From Burkholderiales bacterium (lineage in GTDB: Bacteria; Pseudomonadota; Gammaproteobacteria; Burkholderiales; Burkholderiaceae_E): 64,000 nucleotides of DNA. Below, piece by piece: positions 40,946-50,503 of the stretch (positions are counted from its first letter, which is position 1; each line of letters opens with the position of its first letter). The stretch is taken from contig JAPLQF010000008.1 in assembly GCA_026399875.1 (NCBI GenBank), positions 1 through 64,000 on the forward strand, written 5' to 3'. Both the position numbers and the translations under genes were made by a program. The notes below the pieces were generated by a model. The model was not told the origin of the DNA. It made no database searches and was given only the letters and a program-made list of their open reading frames with translations.

Positions 40946-42163
40946 ATGCCGCCATCGCATGATCATCCCGAGTTGTCCGTCGCCGATGCGCTTGCCCATC
41001 GGGGGGCACATCACACCGCACTCCCGATCGCGATCACCATGGGCGATGCCTGCGGCATCGGCCCCGAGATCGTCCTGAAGGCGCTGGCCGCCATCGGCAC
41101 CGATCAGCCTGATCTCGCCGCCCGGCTCGTGGTGTACGGCGACCCCTCGCTGCTCGGTCGCACTGCCCGCAGGCTCGGCCTGCCGCTCGCGATCACCGCC
41201 TGCGACTCTGCCTCGCACGCGGCAGCAGCCCTGAATGCCGCCCGTACCGATGCTGCAGCGCGCAGCCCTCACTCGCCAATCACCCCGCACCCACCGACCA
41301 ACCCGATCCCCGTGGCAGTCGTCGCCTGCAGCGCGCTGCCGGACGATCTGCCGATCGGACGCATCGACGCACGCGCCGGTCTGGCAGCGCACACCGCAAT
41401 CGTGCGCGCCAGCCGCGATGCGATCGCCGGCCACATCGCTGCGGTCGTGACCGCACCGATCCACAAGGAAGCGATGCGCGCGGCCGGCATTCATCACCCT
41501 GGTCATACCGAAATCCTGGCCGAGCTGGCGGGCGCAAGCGATGTGCGAATGATGCTGGCCAACCACGAGTTGCGAACCATCCTGGTCACCATCCATGTGC
41601 CGCTGCGCGAGGCGATCGAACAGATCACGCTGGCGTCGGTCGCCGACACCATCGCAATCGCGCACGCCGGCCTGCAAAAGCTCGGCATTGCGCATCCCCG
41701 CATCGCGGTGGCCGGCCTCAATCCGCATGCCGGCGAGGGCGGCCTGATGGGCCGCGAGGAAATCGAGATCATTGCGCCCGCCATTGCGCAGGCCCGCGCG
41801 CAGGGCATCGACGCCAGCGGCCCCTGGCCGGGCGACACGGTCTTCATGCGCGCTCGCGGTTTTCGCGACTTCGATGTGGTGGTCGCGATGTATCACGATC
41901 AGGGCCTGATCCCGGTCAAGTACCTTGGCATCGAACAGGGGGTCAATATCACCGTCGGCCTGCCCTTCATCCGCACCAGCGTCGACCACGGCACCGCCTT
42001 CGATATCGCCGGACAAGGGATTGCCGATGCCAGCAGCCTGCGGGCCGCGATCGACCTGGCCATCACGCTTTGCGCATCATCGACAGGCGACGCCACCAGA
42101 TCGTCGATGACCGCACCGGGCGTTGCTGCATCCTCATCAACGCCACTCCCACCTTCTGCCTGA
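40946..42163 (+). CDS. PdxA-family 4-phosphohydroxythreonine dehydrogenase-like protein
   Basis: PdxA oxidises 4-phosphohydroxy-L-threonine in pyridoxal phosphate synthesis; PdxA2 paralogs act on other phosphorylated hydroxy acids. The 405-residue protein has ITMGDACGIGPEIVLKAL, TAPIHKEAM with GHTEILAELAG (metal His), HVPLREAI, AGLNPHAGEGGLMGREE, MYHDQGLIPVKYL and TSVDHGTAFDIAG. It is about 75 residues longer than usual because of an N-terminal extension, an Ala/Pro/Ser-rich insertion near residue 100-115 and a Ser/Ala-rich tail. ATG 40946 was chosen; the frame runs upstream through the TSUP gene. No other vitamin B6 gene is nearby. Confidence 0.85.
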   Translation: MPPSHDHPELSVADALAHRGAHHTALPIAITMGDACGIGPEIVLKALAAIGTDQPDLAARLVVYGDPSLLGRTARRLGLPLAITACDSASHAAAALNAARTDAAARSPHSPITPHPPTNPIPVAVVACSALPDDLPIGRIDARAGLAAHTAIVRASRDAIAGHIAAVVTAPIHKEAMRAAGIHHPGHTEILAELAGASDVRMMLANHELRTILVTIHVPLREAIEQITLASVADTIAIAHAGLQKLGIAHPRIAVAGLNPHAGEGGLMGREEIEIIAPAIAQARAQGIDASGPWPGDTVFMRARGFRDFDVVVAMYHDQGLIPVKYLGIEQGVNITVGLPFIRTSVDHGTAFDIAGQGIADASSLRAAIDLAITLCASSTGDATRSSMTAPGVAASSSTPLPPSA

Positions 42164-42179
42164 CACCGCGAGCCGCACC

Positions 42180-43316
<1,137 letters not shown>

Positions 43317-43447
43317 CGCCCGGCCTTCGCAGGTGCCGCCCCCGACTCGCGCTGTCGCGACGCCTGCCACAGGACAGGCACGAATCTGGCCTGCACCGAA
43401 GCTGTCAGGGCGCCCCGATCCGAGGGCCTCCGCACAGGGAGTCCGCC

Positions 43448-43675
43448 ATGCAGACCAATACAGGCACCATCGACCGACAGATTCGCGTCCTCGCAGGCTT
43501 TGCGCTGATTGCGTTGACCGCCACTTCCACCATCGGGGCCTGGGGCTGGATCGGCGTCATTGGCCTGATCACCGGCCTGATCGGCTGGTGTCCACTCTAT
43601 GCCGCGCTCGGCATCGATACCCGACAGCCGCTGAAGGAAGCCGGCAGCAAGCCGCCTGCCCATCCGTCGGCATGA
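43448..43675 (+). CDS. DUF2892 family small membrane protein
   Basis: A 75-residue protein with two hydrophobic segments (RVLAGFALIALTATSTIG and a second around GWIGVIGLITGLIG) and the family ending GWCPLYAALGID. DUF2892 (YgaP-like transmembrane domain) proteins are often linked to sulfurtransferases, though none is adjacent. A GGGAG ribosome binding site precedes ATG 43448. Confidence 0.82.
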   Translation: MQTNTGTIDRQIRVLAGFALIALTATSTIGAWGWIGVIGLITGLIGWCPLYAALGIDTRQPLKEAGSKPPAHPSA

Positions 43676-43773
43676 TCCTGCATAATCCGGAGACGGTTGA
43701 GCCTGCACGCTCAACCGAGCGTGTCCTGGCAGCCTGCGCGTCTGTCGGCGCGATTTTTCGGAGTGGAACAGCG

Positions 43774-44157
43774 ATGACCACCAGTTCCCTGAACACCGAA
43801 GCGGTACGCCAGATCATCGAGGCACGACTCGAGGTCCTGCATAACGAAATCGTCGGCAAGCTCGGCGAAATGGCCGAGGTGCTGCAGTCGCTCGACCATA
43901 TCGGCGACCGGGCCGACCTGTCGGTGGCCGACGACACCAGCTCTTCGGAGCTGGCTGACGCCAGCCGCGACCTTGCGGAATACCGGCAGGGGCTGGCCGC
44001 GCTCAAGCGGCTCGACCACGATCTCTACGGCATCTGCACCGACTGCGACGAGCCGATTCCGGATGAACGGCTGCAGGCGCAGCCCTTTGCAGTGCGCTGC
44101 ATCAACTGTCAGACCCACAGCGAAAAAGCATCGGGAATCCGGCACGAATCGATGTAA
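43774..44157 (+). CDS. TraR/DksA-family zinc-finger protein
   Basis: DksA-type proteins bind RNA polymerase and, with ppGpp, alter transcription initiation. This 127-residue member is shorter than DksA. The C-terminal zinc finger is intact: Cys88 and Cys91 in GICTDCDEPI, Cys109 and Cys112 in RCINCQ. The N-terminal 80 residues form a predicted helical hairpin (VLHNEIVGKLGEMAEVLQSL). Conserved YGICTDCDEPIPDERL is the family signature. ATG 43774 has a GGAG site. It lies 74 bp before the NYN-LOTUS gene on the same strand. Confidence 0.88.
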   Translation: MTTSSLNTEAVRQIIEARLEVLHNEIVGKLGEMAEVLQSLDHIGDRADLSVADDTSSSELADASRDLAEYRQGLAALKRLDHDLYGICTDCDEPIPDERLQAQPFAVRCINCQTHSEKASGIRHESM

Positions 44158-44231
44158 GTCCGGGGTGGGCGGATAATGCGGCGGCGAGTGCCGGATCGTC
44201 CTGCGCATCGCCTATGCCGACCGGAGATCCG

Positions 44232-45290
44232 ATGGCCAACCCCCCCGAAAACGTCAGCATGGCGCTGTTTTGCGACTTCGAAAATGTCGCGCTCGGCGTG
44301 CGCGACGCCAAGTATGAAAAGTTCGACATCCGCAAAGTGCTCGAGCGTCTCCTGCTCAAGGGCAGCATCGTGGTCAAGAAGGCCTACTGCGACTGGGAAC
44401 GCTACCGGGAATTCAAGGCGCCAATGCATGAGGCGTCCTTCGAGCTGATCGAGATCCCGCATGTCCGCCAGTCGGGCAAGAACTCGGCCGATATCCGGAT
44501 GGTCGTCGACGCGCTCGACCTTTGCTACACCAAGGGCCATGTCGACACCTTCGTGATCATCAGCGGCGACTCGGACTTCTCGCCGCTGGTCTCCAAGCTG
44601 CGCGAGAACAACAAGACCGTCATCGGCGTGGGCGTCAAAGGCTCGACCTCGGACCTGCTCACCGCCAACTGCGACGAGTTCATCTTCTACGACGACCTGG
44701 TGCGCGAGCCGCGCCGCCGCCAGACCCGCGCATCGACTGCCGCCGGCAAGTCCGAGGCGCCCGCCAGACCTGCGGTCGCGGCCAGAGTCGAGCCGCTCCC
44801 GGCCGACACCGAGGCTGGCGTCGCTGCCGCTGCGAAAAAGCGGCCTGCACGACGCCGCAAGCCCGGCGCTGATGCACCCGCGTCCAGCGGCAGCGACACC
44901 CCGATGGCCGCCGAGCTTGCATCGCCGATGCCGGTCGCTGGGCCGGTCGCTGGGCAGGTCACTGAGCCGGTCACCGCGGCGCTCACCGATGTCGTCTCCA
45001 ATGGCCTCGCCGAACCACCCGCCGCACCCGGCTCGGATGAACGCCGCCGCCAGGATGCGATCGACCTGGTCGTCGAAACCGTCGAGGCCCTGATCACCGA
45101 GCGCGGCGCCGACGACAAGATCTGGGGCTCGATGGTCAAGCAGACCCTCAAGCGGCGCCGCCCCGGGTTCGCCGAGGGCTATTACGGTTACCGGTCCTTC
45201 AACGAACTGCTCGAAGACGCCCGCGACCGCGGTCTGCTGGCACTGGCTCACGACGAGAAGTCGGGCGGCTACGTAATCGGTCTGCTTTGA
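44232..45290 (+). CDS. NYN (PIN-like) RNase domain protein with C-terminal OST-HTH/LOTUS domain
   Basis: NYN domains are PIN-like metal-dependent nucleases; LOTUS domains bind RNA. From ATG 44232 (GGAG site) the protein has 352 residues. The NYN domain (about 8-165) shows acidic residues in LFCDFENVALG, KNSADIRMVVDAL and IISGDSDFSPLVSKL. A low-complexity Ala/Pro-rich linker with basic AKKRPARRRKP follows (about 170-275). The C-terminal domain (about 280-352) has the LOTUS pattern KIWGSMVKQTLKRRRPGF, GYRSFNELLEDA and GGYVIGL. The fusion is known in several bacterial groups; the RNA target is not known. An upstream ATG at 44214 is less likely. Confidence 0.87.
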   Translation: MANPPENVSMALFCDFENVALGVRDAKYEKFDIRKVLERLLLKGSIVVKKAYCDWERYREFKAPMHEASFELIEIPHVRQSGKNSADIRMVVDALDLCYTKGHVDTFVIISGDSDFSPLVSKLRENNKTVIGVGVKGSTSDLLTANCDEFIFYDDLVREPRRRQTRASTAAGKSEAPARPAVAARVEPLPADTEAGVAAAAKKRPARRRKPGADAPASSGSDTPMAAELASPMPVAGPVAGQVTEPVTAALTDVVSNGLAEPPAAPGSDERRRQDAIDLVVETVEALITERGADDKIWGSMVKQTLKRRRPGFAEGYYGYRSFNELLEDARDRGLLALAHDEKSGGYVIGLL

Positions 45291-45306
45291 GCGACATTGA
45301 CACGGT

Positions 45307-45352
45307 TTATGTGCGCACATAAGCTGCGTGCACATAAACTGTGTGCACATAA
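45307..45352. promoter_or_regulatory. candidate toxin-antitoxin operator with three phased half-sites
   Basis: TTATGTGCGCACATAA (45307-45322) is a perfect 16-bp palindrome. GCACATAA recurs at 45315, 45330 and 45345, exactly 15 bp apart, just before the antitoxin start. Multiple half-sites fit cooperative autoregulation by a ribbon-helix-helix antitoxin. Confidence 0.7.
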
Positions 45353-45367
45353 GCCGTGGAAAAGAAG

Positions 45368-45625
45368 ATGAACCTCACTTTGTCGGTCGACGAGCGCATC
45401 GTCGAACAAGCCCGAAAAGCCGCCCAGTCGATGGGCAAGAGTCTGAATCAGGCAGTGCGCGACTATCTTGAACAGCTCGCCGGCCAGTCACAGCGCGAAG
45501 CGGTTATCAAGGAACTGCGCGAGCTGTCGATGACCGGTCAGACCCCCAAGGGGCAAAAAGGCGGCTGGAAATTCGATCGGGAGGAGATCTACACCGAACG
45601 CCTCGATCACCGCCGCGGCGACTGA
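45368..45625 (+). CDS. VapB-like antitoxin (ribbon-helix-helix, DUF6364 type)
   Basis: The partner antitoxin of the PIN toxin 5 bp downstream. The 85-residue protein begins MNLTLSVDERIVEQARKAAQ, a short strand followed by two helices (GKSLNQAVRDYLEQLAG), the RHH DNA-binding layout. The C-terminal part is Lys/Gly-rich and likely unstructured until bound to the toxin. ATG 45368 is used; GTG 45356 is an alternative. The three-site operator lies directly upstream. Confidence 0.82.
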   Translation: MNLTLSVDERIVEQARKAAQSMGKSLNQAVRDYLEQLAGQSQREAVIKELRELSMTGQTPKGQKGGWKFDREEIYTERLDHRRGD

Positions 45626-45630
45626 CCACG

Positions 45631-46041
45631 ATGCCGCGCATCTTTCTCGACACCAACCTGCTCGTCTATTCCGACGACCGCAGCGACAAGCGACGGGCAC
45701 GAACCGCGATCGATCTGATCGAACAGGCACTGTCGGCCGGTGATGGCGTGATCAGCACCCAGGTGCTCCAGGAGTACTACTCGGTGACCACCCGCAAGCT
45801 CGGGACGGACCCCGGTATTGCGCGCAGAAAGATCGAGCTCTTTTCGCGAATGGATGTCGTCCAGGTCGATGTCTCGATGATCATCGAAGCCATCGACCTG
45901 CAGCGTGTCCACGCCATGTCCTTCTGGGATGCCCAGATACTGAGTGCCGCAGGCCGGGGCGGCTGCACGACGCTCTTGACCGAAGACCTGCCGGCCGGCC
46001 GCATGATCGCTGGCATCCTGATCGTCGATCCATTTGCCTGA
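45631..46041 (+). CDS. VapC-like PIN-domain toxin
   Basis: PIN toxins are metal-dependent ribonucleases, often cutting tRNA or rRNA. The 136-residue protein keeps the acidic set: Asp7 in FLDTNLLVY, Glu48 in QVLQEYY, Asp100 in SFWDAQIL, Asp119 in LLTEDLPAG. It starts 5 bp after the antitoxin gene, so both are on one transcript. All motifs are intact, suggesting an active pair. Confidence 0.88.
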   Translation: MPRIFLDTNLLVYSDDRSDKRRARTAIDLIEQALSAGDGVISTQVLQEYYSVTTRKLGTDPGIARRKIELFSRMDVVQVDVSMIIEAIDLQRVHAMSFWDAQILSAAGRGGCTTLLTEDLPAGRMIAGILIVDPFA

Positions 46042-46130
46042 GGCCGGCGAAGCGTCCGCCGCGCCTTCGTGCGAAGCTTGCCTGCGGCGCCCTGTCGCCG
46101 CCCGTTGTTTCTCTTTCCAGGCCTTCAGCC

Positions 46131-46709
46131 ATGTCAATCCTCAAGACCCTTACCGTCGCAGCCGCTCTCGTCCTTGGCCTGGCGCTTGAAAACCCGACCG
46201 CGAAGGCGGCCGGCGAGCCGCTGCCCACGGTGGCGAGCGTCGATCTGCCGCGCTATGTCGGCACCTGGTACGAGATCGGCCGTCTGCCCAACATCTTTCA
46301 GCGCCAGTGCATCGCCGACACCACCGCGCAATACGCCGCCCGCCCCGACGGCAATATCGACGTCATCAACCGCTGCCGCACTGCCGGCAAGGGCGACGGT
46401 GAATTCGACACCGCCCGCGGCATGGCCCGCATCATCGACCCGGTGAGCAAGGCCAAGCTGCAGGTCTCGTTTCTGCCGCAGGCATTGCGCTGGCTGCCGA
46501 TCGGCTGGGGCGACTACTGGGTGCTCGAGCTCGACGCCGACTATCGCTGGGTGATGGTGGGCGAACCCGGGCTTCGTTATCTCTGGATACTGTCGCGCAC
46601 GCCCGCGTTGCCGCCAGGCACCCTCGAGTCACTGCTCGCGCGGGCTCGTGCCATGGGCTTTCCGGTCGAGCAGATGCTGCTCACCTCGCAGTCGGCCGCC
46701 GCACGCTGA
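46131..46709 (+). CDS. lipocalin family protein (Blc-like), exported
   Basis: Bacterial lipocalins bind fatty acids or lysophospholipids at the envelope. The 192-residue protein has a signal peptide (LKTLTVAAALVLGLAL) without a lipobox Cys, then the lipocalin motif DLPRYVGTWYEIGRLPN and FQRQC, the strand pattern, YWVLELDADYRWVMVGEP, and LWILSRTPALP. Unlike E. coli Blc it seems to be soluble in the periplasm rather than a lipoprotein. It precedes the MFS and sulfatase genes. Confidence 0.88.
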   Translation: MSILKTLTVAAALVLGLALENPTAKAAGEPLPTVASVDLPRYVGTWYEIGRLPNIFQRQCIADTTAQYAARPDGNIDVINRCRTAGKGDGEFDTARGMARIIDPVSKAKLQVSFLPQALRWLPIGWGDYWVLELDADYRWVMVGEPGLRYLWILSRTPALPPGTLESLLARARAMGFPVEQMLLTSQSAAAR

Positions 46710-46711
46710 TT

Positions 46712-46738
46712 GCTCTGATTGCTCTGATCGCTCTGATC
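46712..46738. repeat. 9-bp tandem repeat, three copies
   Basis: gctctgatt/c is repeated three times just after the lipocalin stop and before the MFS gene. It is short and of no evident function. Confidence 0.75.
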
Positions 46739-46766
46739 GTTCCCGCCTCTTTGCGAGCACCCGCCC

Positions 46767-48050
46767 ATGAGTACGAACGCCGCCACCCTGCCCGAACCGC
46801 AGCTTGCCAATCCGCGCCAGCGCGAGACCCGTACCATCACCGTGGTCTCGATTGCCCATGGCTGCTCGCACTTCTTTCACCTGATCGTCGCGCCGCTCTT
46901 TCCGTGGCTGAAAGTCGAGTTCGATCTGAGCTATGCGCAGCTCGGTCTGCTGATGACGGTGTTCTTCATCGTCTCGGGTGTTGGCCAGGCACTCGCCGGT
47001 TTCCTGGTCGATCGAATCGGCGCGGTCCCGGTCATGCTGGCAGCGCTCACCTCGTTTGTGCTTGCCACCCTGACCCTGTCGAGCGCGCCGAGCTATCCGC
47101 TGCTGATGGTCGGCTGCGTGCTGGCCGGCCTTGGCAATGCGCCGTTTCATCCGGTCGACTATTCCATCCTGAATGCCCGCATCACGCCAACCCGACTGGC
47201 GCGCGCCTACTCGATGCACGGCATTGCCGGCAGCCTCGGCTGGGCACTGGCGCCGGTCTTTCTGGTCGGCATCACCGGACTGGTGAACTGGCGAGCGGCG
47301 ATCGCCTGCGCCGGCCTGATCCCCCTGATCGCAGGGGTGATGGTCTGGCGCCATCGTGACCTGCTCGCCGGCCAGCCGGTCGGCATGCTCGGCATCGTGC
47401 GCGCCGCACACCCGCAGGCCGGCGGCCAGACTGGCGCGGGCGCCGGCGACTCGGCCCTGAGTTTTTTGCGCCTGCCGGCGGTCTGGATGAGCTTTCTGTT
47501 CTTTCTGACCTCGTCGCTGGGCTTTGGCGGCATCCAGACTTTCGGTCCGGAGTCGGCTCGCCTGCTGCACGATGTGCCGACCGCGTGGGTGGCGGCTTGT
47601 CTCACCGCCTTCATGCTGGCCAGCGCCGGCGGCACCCTGTTCGGCGGCATCGTGGCCGCCGACCCCGACAAGGCCGAGCGGGTCGTGGCCATCGGCTATA
47701 CCGTGGCGGCCTGTGTCTCGCTGCTGATCGCCCTGTCGCCGGCACCAGGATGGCTGGTGCCCGGCCTCTTTGCGCTGATGGGTTTTGGTGCCGGCACCGC
47801 CGGTCCGGCCCGCGATCTGCTGGTGCGCCGCGCCAGCCCGCCGGGTGCCACCGGCCGTGTCTATGGCCTGGTCTACTCGGGTCTGGATACCGGTCTGGCG
47901 ATTTCGCCGGCGATCTTCGGCACCTTCATGGACGGCGGCCATCCCTCATGGGTCTGGATCGGCATCGCGGTTTTCCAGATCCTGCTGATCGCCAATGCGC
48001 TGAGCGTCGGCTGGATCGGGCGCAAGACAGGCACACCGGCCCCGACCTGA
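46767..48050 (+). CDS. MFS transporter (FSR-like)
   Basis: A major facilitator with twelve predicted helices (427 residues). It starts with a short polar segment, then VVSIAHGCSHFFHLIVAPLFPWL, the family GQALAGFLVDRIGAVPVML loop, LGNAPFHPVDYSI, and a Gly-rich middle loop (about 210-225). The second half has AGTAGPARDLLVRRASP and LDTGLAISPAIFG. The pattern resembles fosmidomycin-resistance-type carriers. It lies upstream of the sulfatase and may import or export its sulfated substrate or product; that is inferred. Confidence 0.88.
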   Translation: MSTNAATLPEPQLANPRQRETRTITVVSIAHGCSHFFHLIVAPLFPWLKVEFDLSYAQLGLLMTVFFIVSGVGQALAGFLVDRIGAVPVMLAALTSFVLATLTLSSAPSYPLLMVGCVLAGLGNAPFHPVDYSILNARITPTRLARAYSMHGIAGSLGWALAPVFLVGITGLVNWRAAIACAGLIPLIAGVMVWRHRDLLAGQPVGMLGIVRAAHPQAGGQTGAGAGDSALSFLRLPAVWMSFLFFLTSSLGFGGIQTFGPESARLLHDVPTAWVAACLTAFMLASAGGTLFGGIVAADPDKAERVVAIGYTVAACVSLLIALSPAPGWLVPGLFALMGFGAGTAGPARDLLVRRASPPGATGRVYGLVYSGLDTGLAISPAIFGTFMDGGHPSWVWIGIAVFQILLIANALSVGWIGRKTGTPAPT

Positions 48051-48072
48051 CCTGCTCACCTGACCTGTCTTG

Positions 48073-48088
48073 ACCTGTCATAACAGGT
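48073..48088. promoter_or_regulatory. dyad in the sulfatase upstream region
   Basis: ACCTGT-cata-ACAGGT, a perfect 6-bp inverted repeat, overlaps a -35-like TTGACC (48070-48075) and lies 50 bp before the sulfatase ATG. It is embedded in a stretch of gacctg repeats. Regulation of sulfatase by sulfur supply would be expected, but the regulator is not known. Confidence 0.45.
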
Positions 48089-48137
48089 GCCACTACGATC
48101 ACGGTCCAATGACAAGACGGATCGGGAGCGGGACACC

Positions 48138-50402
48138 ATGAGCGAGTCAGGCAACACCACCACTTATCCCGGCTTCGAAGGCCGCGTCGGCCGCACGCGC
48201 GAGACCTCCGAGCCCTGGTGGAAACCGGTCGCGAAGGCCAAGCCCGGCAGTCCCAACATCATCGTCATCTACATGGACGACATGGGCTTTTCCGATCTCG
48301 GCTGCTATGGCTCCGAGATCGAGACGCCGAATATCGACGCGATTGCCGCCCGCGGTCTGCGCTTCAACCACTACACCACGCATCCGATCTGCTCGCCCGC
48401 CCGCGCGGCCCTGCTGACCGGGCGCAATGCCCACTCGGTGGCCACCGGCTGGCTGACCACCAATAATCCGGGCTTTCCAGGCTATTCGGGCGATATGCCG
48501 CTGGCCGCGCCCACCATCGCCGAATCGCTGCGGGCAGGCGGCTACACCACGATCGGCATCGGCAAATGGCACAACTCGCCCAACAGCGCCACGCCGAACG
48601 AGAGCTGGCCGACCCAGCGCGGCTTCGACCAGTTTTATGGCTTCATGGAAGGCGAGACCAGCTATTTCTTTCCGGCGCGCATCGTCAACAACAACACGCT
48701 CGCCCCGATCGACCAGTACCCGCCCGACTACTACGCCACCGACGACTGGACGAATCACGGCATGCGCTTCGTGCGCGAAGCCCGCAACAACCATGCCGAC
48801 AAACCCTTCTTCCTCTATCTGGCTTTCAATGCGGTGCATGGCCCGCTGCAGGCCAAAGAGCCCGACCTCGCCAAGTACCGTGGCCGCTATGAGGCCGGCT
48901 GGGACGTGATGCGCGCCGAGCGGCTCGCGCGCCAGAAGGCGCTGGGTCTTGTGCCCGCAGACGCGACACTTTCGCCACGCGACCCCGAAGTACCCGCCTG
49001 GGACAGCCTGCCCCCCGATCAGCGCGCGCACTTTGTGCGGCATATGGAAACCTATGCCGCGATGCTCGACTGCGTTGACCAGAACGTCGGCAAGCTGGTC
49101 GCACTGCTCACCGAGATGGGCGAACTCGACAACACCCTCATCGTCTTCTCGACCGACAACGGCGGCACGAGCTCGGCCGGCGCCTACGGCAATGTGTATT
49201 TCAACCGACGCTTTGCCGGCCTGCCGGCGCTGCCGCTCGAGGCCGATCTCGCCCAGAGCGAAAAGATCGGCAGCGGTGAAGTCCCGGCGCTCTATCCGAT
49301 GGGCTGGGGCCAGGTCAGCAACACACCCTTTCCGTCCTTCAAGACCTATACCGGCGGGGGCGGGCGGCGGGTGTGCTTCATCGTCTCCTGGCCCGAGCAG
49401 ATCACCGATGCCGGCGCAATCCGCAGCCAGTTCGCCCATGTCACCGACGTAATGCCAACCCTGCTCGATCTGGCCGGCGTTACACCGCTTGCCCGATCGC
49501 ACGGCGAAACCGCTCTGCCGATGCACGGCGCCAGCCTGGCGCAGGTCATGCGCGGCAAAGCCGCTCACTCGGTGCGCAGCGAGCAATATTACGAGTGCTG
49601 GTCCAACCGGGCCTACTGGCGCGACGGCTGGGTGGCGGTGTCGCTGCAGCGAAAAGGCGACGAGATCGATTTCGACAACTGGACCCTGCATGAGCAGGCC
49701 ACCGATTTCTCGGAGTCGGTCAACGTCGCCGCGCAGCATCCCGAACGTCTGCGCGAGCTGGTCGAGGCCTTCGACAAGGCGGCCTGGTCGAACATGGTCT
49801 ATCCGCTGGACAACCGCAACGCCATCCAGAAGTTCAATCAAATCCCGCCGCACCTGCGCCCGCCCGAGAAAGGCTCGCGCCGCTTCCTGCCGGGCGGACA
49901 GACCGTCAACCGCGCCCTGATCATCCCGCTGATCGCCGACCGGAACTTTCGCATCACCGCCAACATCGATCACCGTGCCGCCGACGAAGGCGTGCTCTTT
50001 GCAATCGGCGAAGTCTTCGGCGGCCTGATGCTGTGCATCGAGGCGGGCGAACTGCGGATGGTCTACAACGGCTTCGGCGAATACACCCGCCTGGCGCCGG
50101 TACAGGCCCCGCTGGGCAAGCATGCACTCACTTTTGATTTCGAAGCGCTGGGCAAACGCCGCGGCCGCGGCCGACTGCTGATCGACGGCCAGCCCGCCAT
50201 TGCATCGGGCGACTGGACCGACTGCAGCCCGACCCTGATGGGCGGCTTTCACGAAGGCCTCGAAATCGGCCTGGATCGCCGCGCGCCGGTCGACTGGGCA
50301 CTTTATCAGCGCCACGGTATCTTCCGTTACAGCGGCACCATCCGCGATGTCATCATCGACTCAAGCAGCTTTGCGCCCGGTTCGGCCTATGCACAGGGTT
50401 GA
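48138..50402 (+). CDS. arylsulfatase (formylglycine-dependent sulfatase)
   Basis: Sulfatases hydrolyse sulfate esters with a Ca ion and a formylglycine made from Cys or Ser. The 754-residue protein has metal Asp47-Asp48 in VIYMDDMGFSD, the modification site CSPARAALLTGR (Cys85), GKWHNSP, HGPLQ and FSTDNGGTSSAGA. The C-terminal 200 residues form an extra beta-rich domain (after about residue 560), as in Pseudomonas AtsA-type enzymes. No signal peptide is seen, so it should be cytoplasmic and need substrate uptake. A GGGAGCGGG site precedes ATG 48138. No formylglycine-generating enzyme gene is in the window. Confidence 0.92.
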   Translation: MSESGNTTTYPGFEGRVGRTRETSEPWWKPVAKAKPGSPNIIVIYMDDMGFSDLGCYGSEIETPNIDAIAARGLRFNHYTTHPICSPARAALLTGRNAHSVATGWLTTNNPGFPGYSGDMPLAAPTIAESLRAGGYTTIGIGKWHNSPNSATPNESWPTQRGFDQFYGFMEGETSYFFPARIVNNNTLAPIDQYPPDYYATDDWTNHGMRFVREARNNHADKPFFLYLAFNAVHGPLQAKEPDLAKYRGRYEAGWDVMRAERLARQKALGLVPADATLSPRDPEVPAWDSLPPDQRAHFVRHMETYAAMLDCVDQNVGKLVALLTEMGELDNTLIVFSTDNGGTSSAGAYGNVYFNRRFAGLPALPLEADLAQSEKIGSGEVPALYPMGWGQVSNTPFPSFKTYTGGGGRRVCFIVSWPEQITDAGAIRSQFAHVTDVMPTLLDLAGVTPLARSHGETALPMHGASLAQVMRGKAAHSVRSEQYYECWSNRAYWRDGWVAVSLQRKGDEIDFDNWTLHEQATDFSESVNVAAQHPERLRELVEAFDKAAWSNMVYPLDNRNAIQKFNQIPPHLRPPEKGSRRFLPGGQTVNRALIIPLIADRNFRITANIDHRAADEGVLFAIGEVFGGLMLCIEAGELRMVYNGFGEYTRLAPVQAPLGKHALTFDFEALGKRRGRGRLLIDGQPAIASGDWTDCSPTLMGGFHEGLEIGLDRRAPVDWALYQRHGIFRYSGTIRDVIIDSSSFAPGSAYAQG

Positions 50403-50503
50403 GCGACCGCTTGCAAGATCCAGAGCACTTTTCTCGTCCCGCACACCACCACCCTTCAACCCCACACACTCTTTCTGCTTGATTCCTCCAGGACCTGCAC
50501 ACC

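Noticed and set aside
48147-50315. 722-codon minus-strand frame opposite the sulfatase
   Set aside because: The sulfatase motifs are intact on the plus strand; the opposite frame shows only composition-driven Gly/Arg/Val residues.
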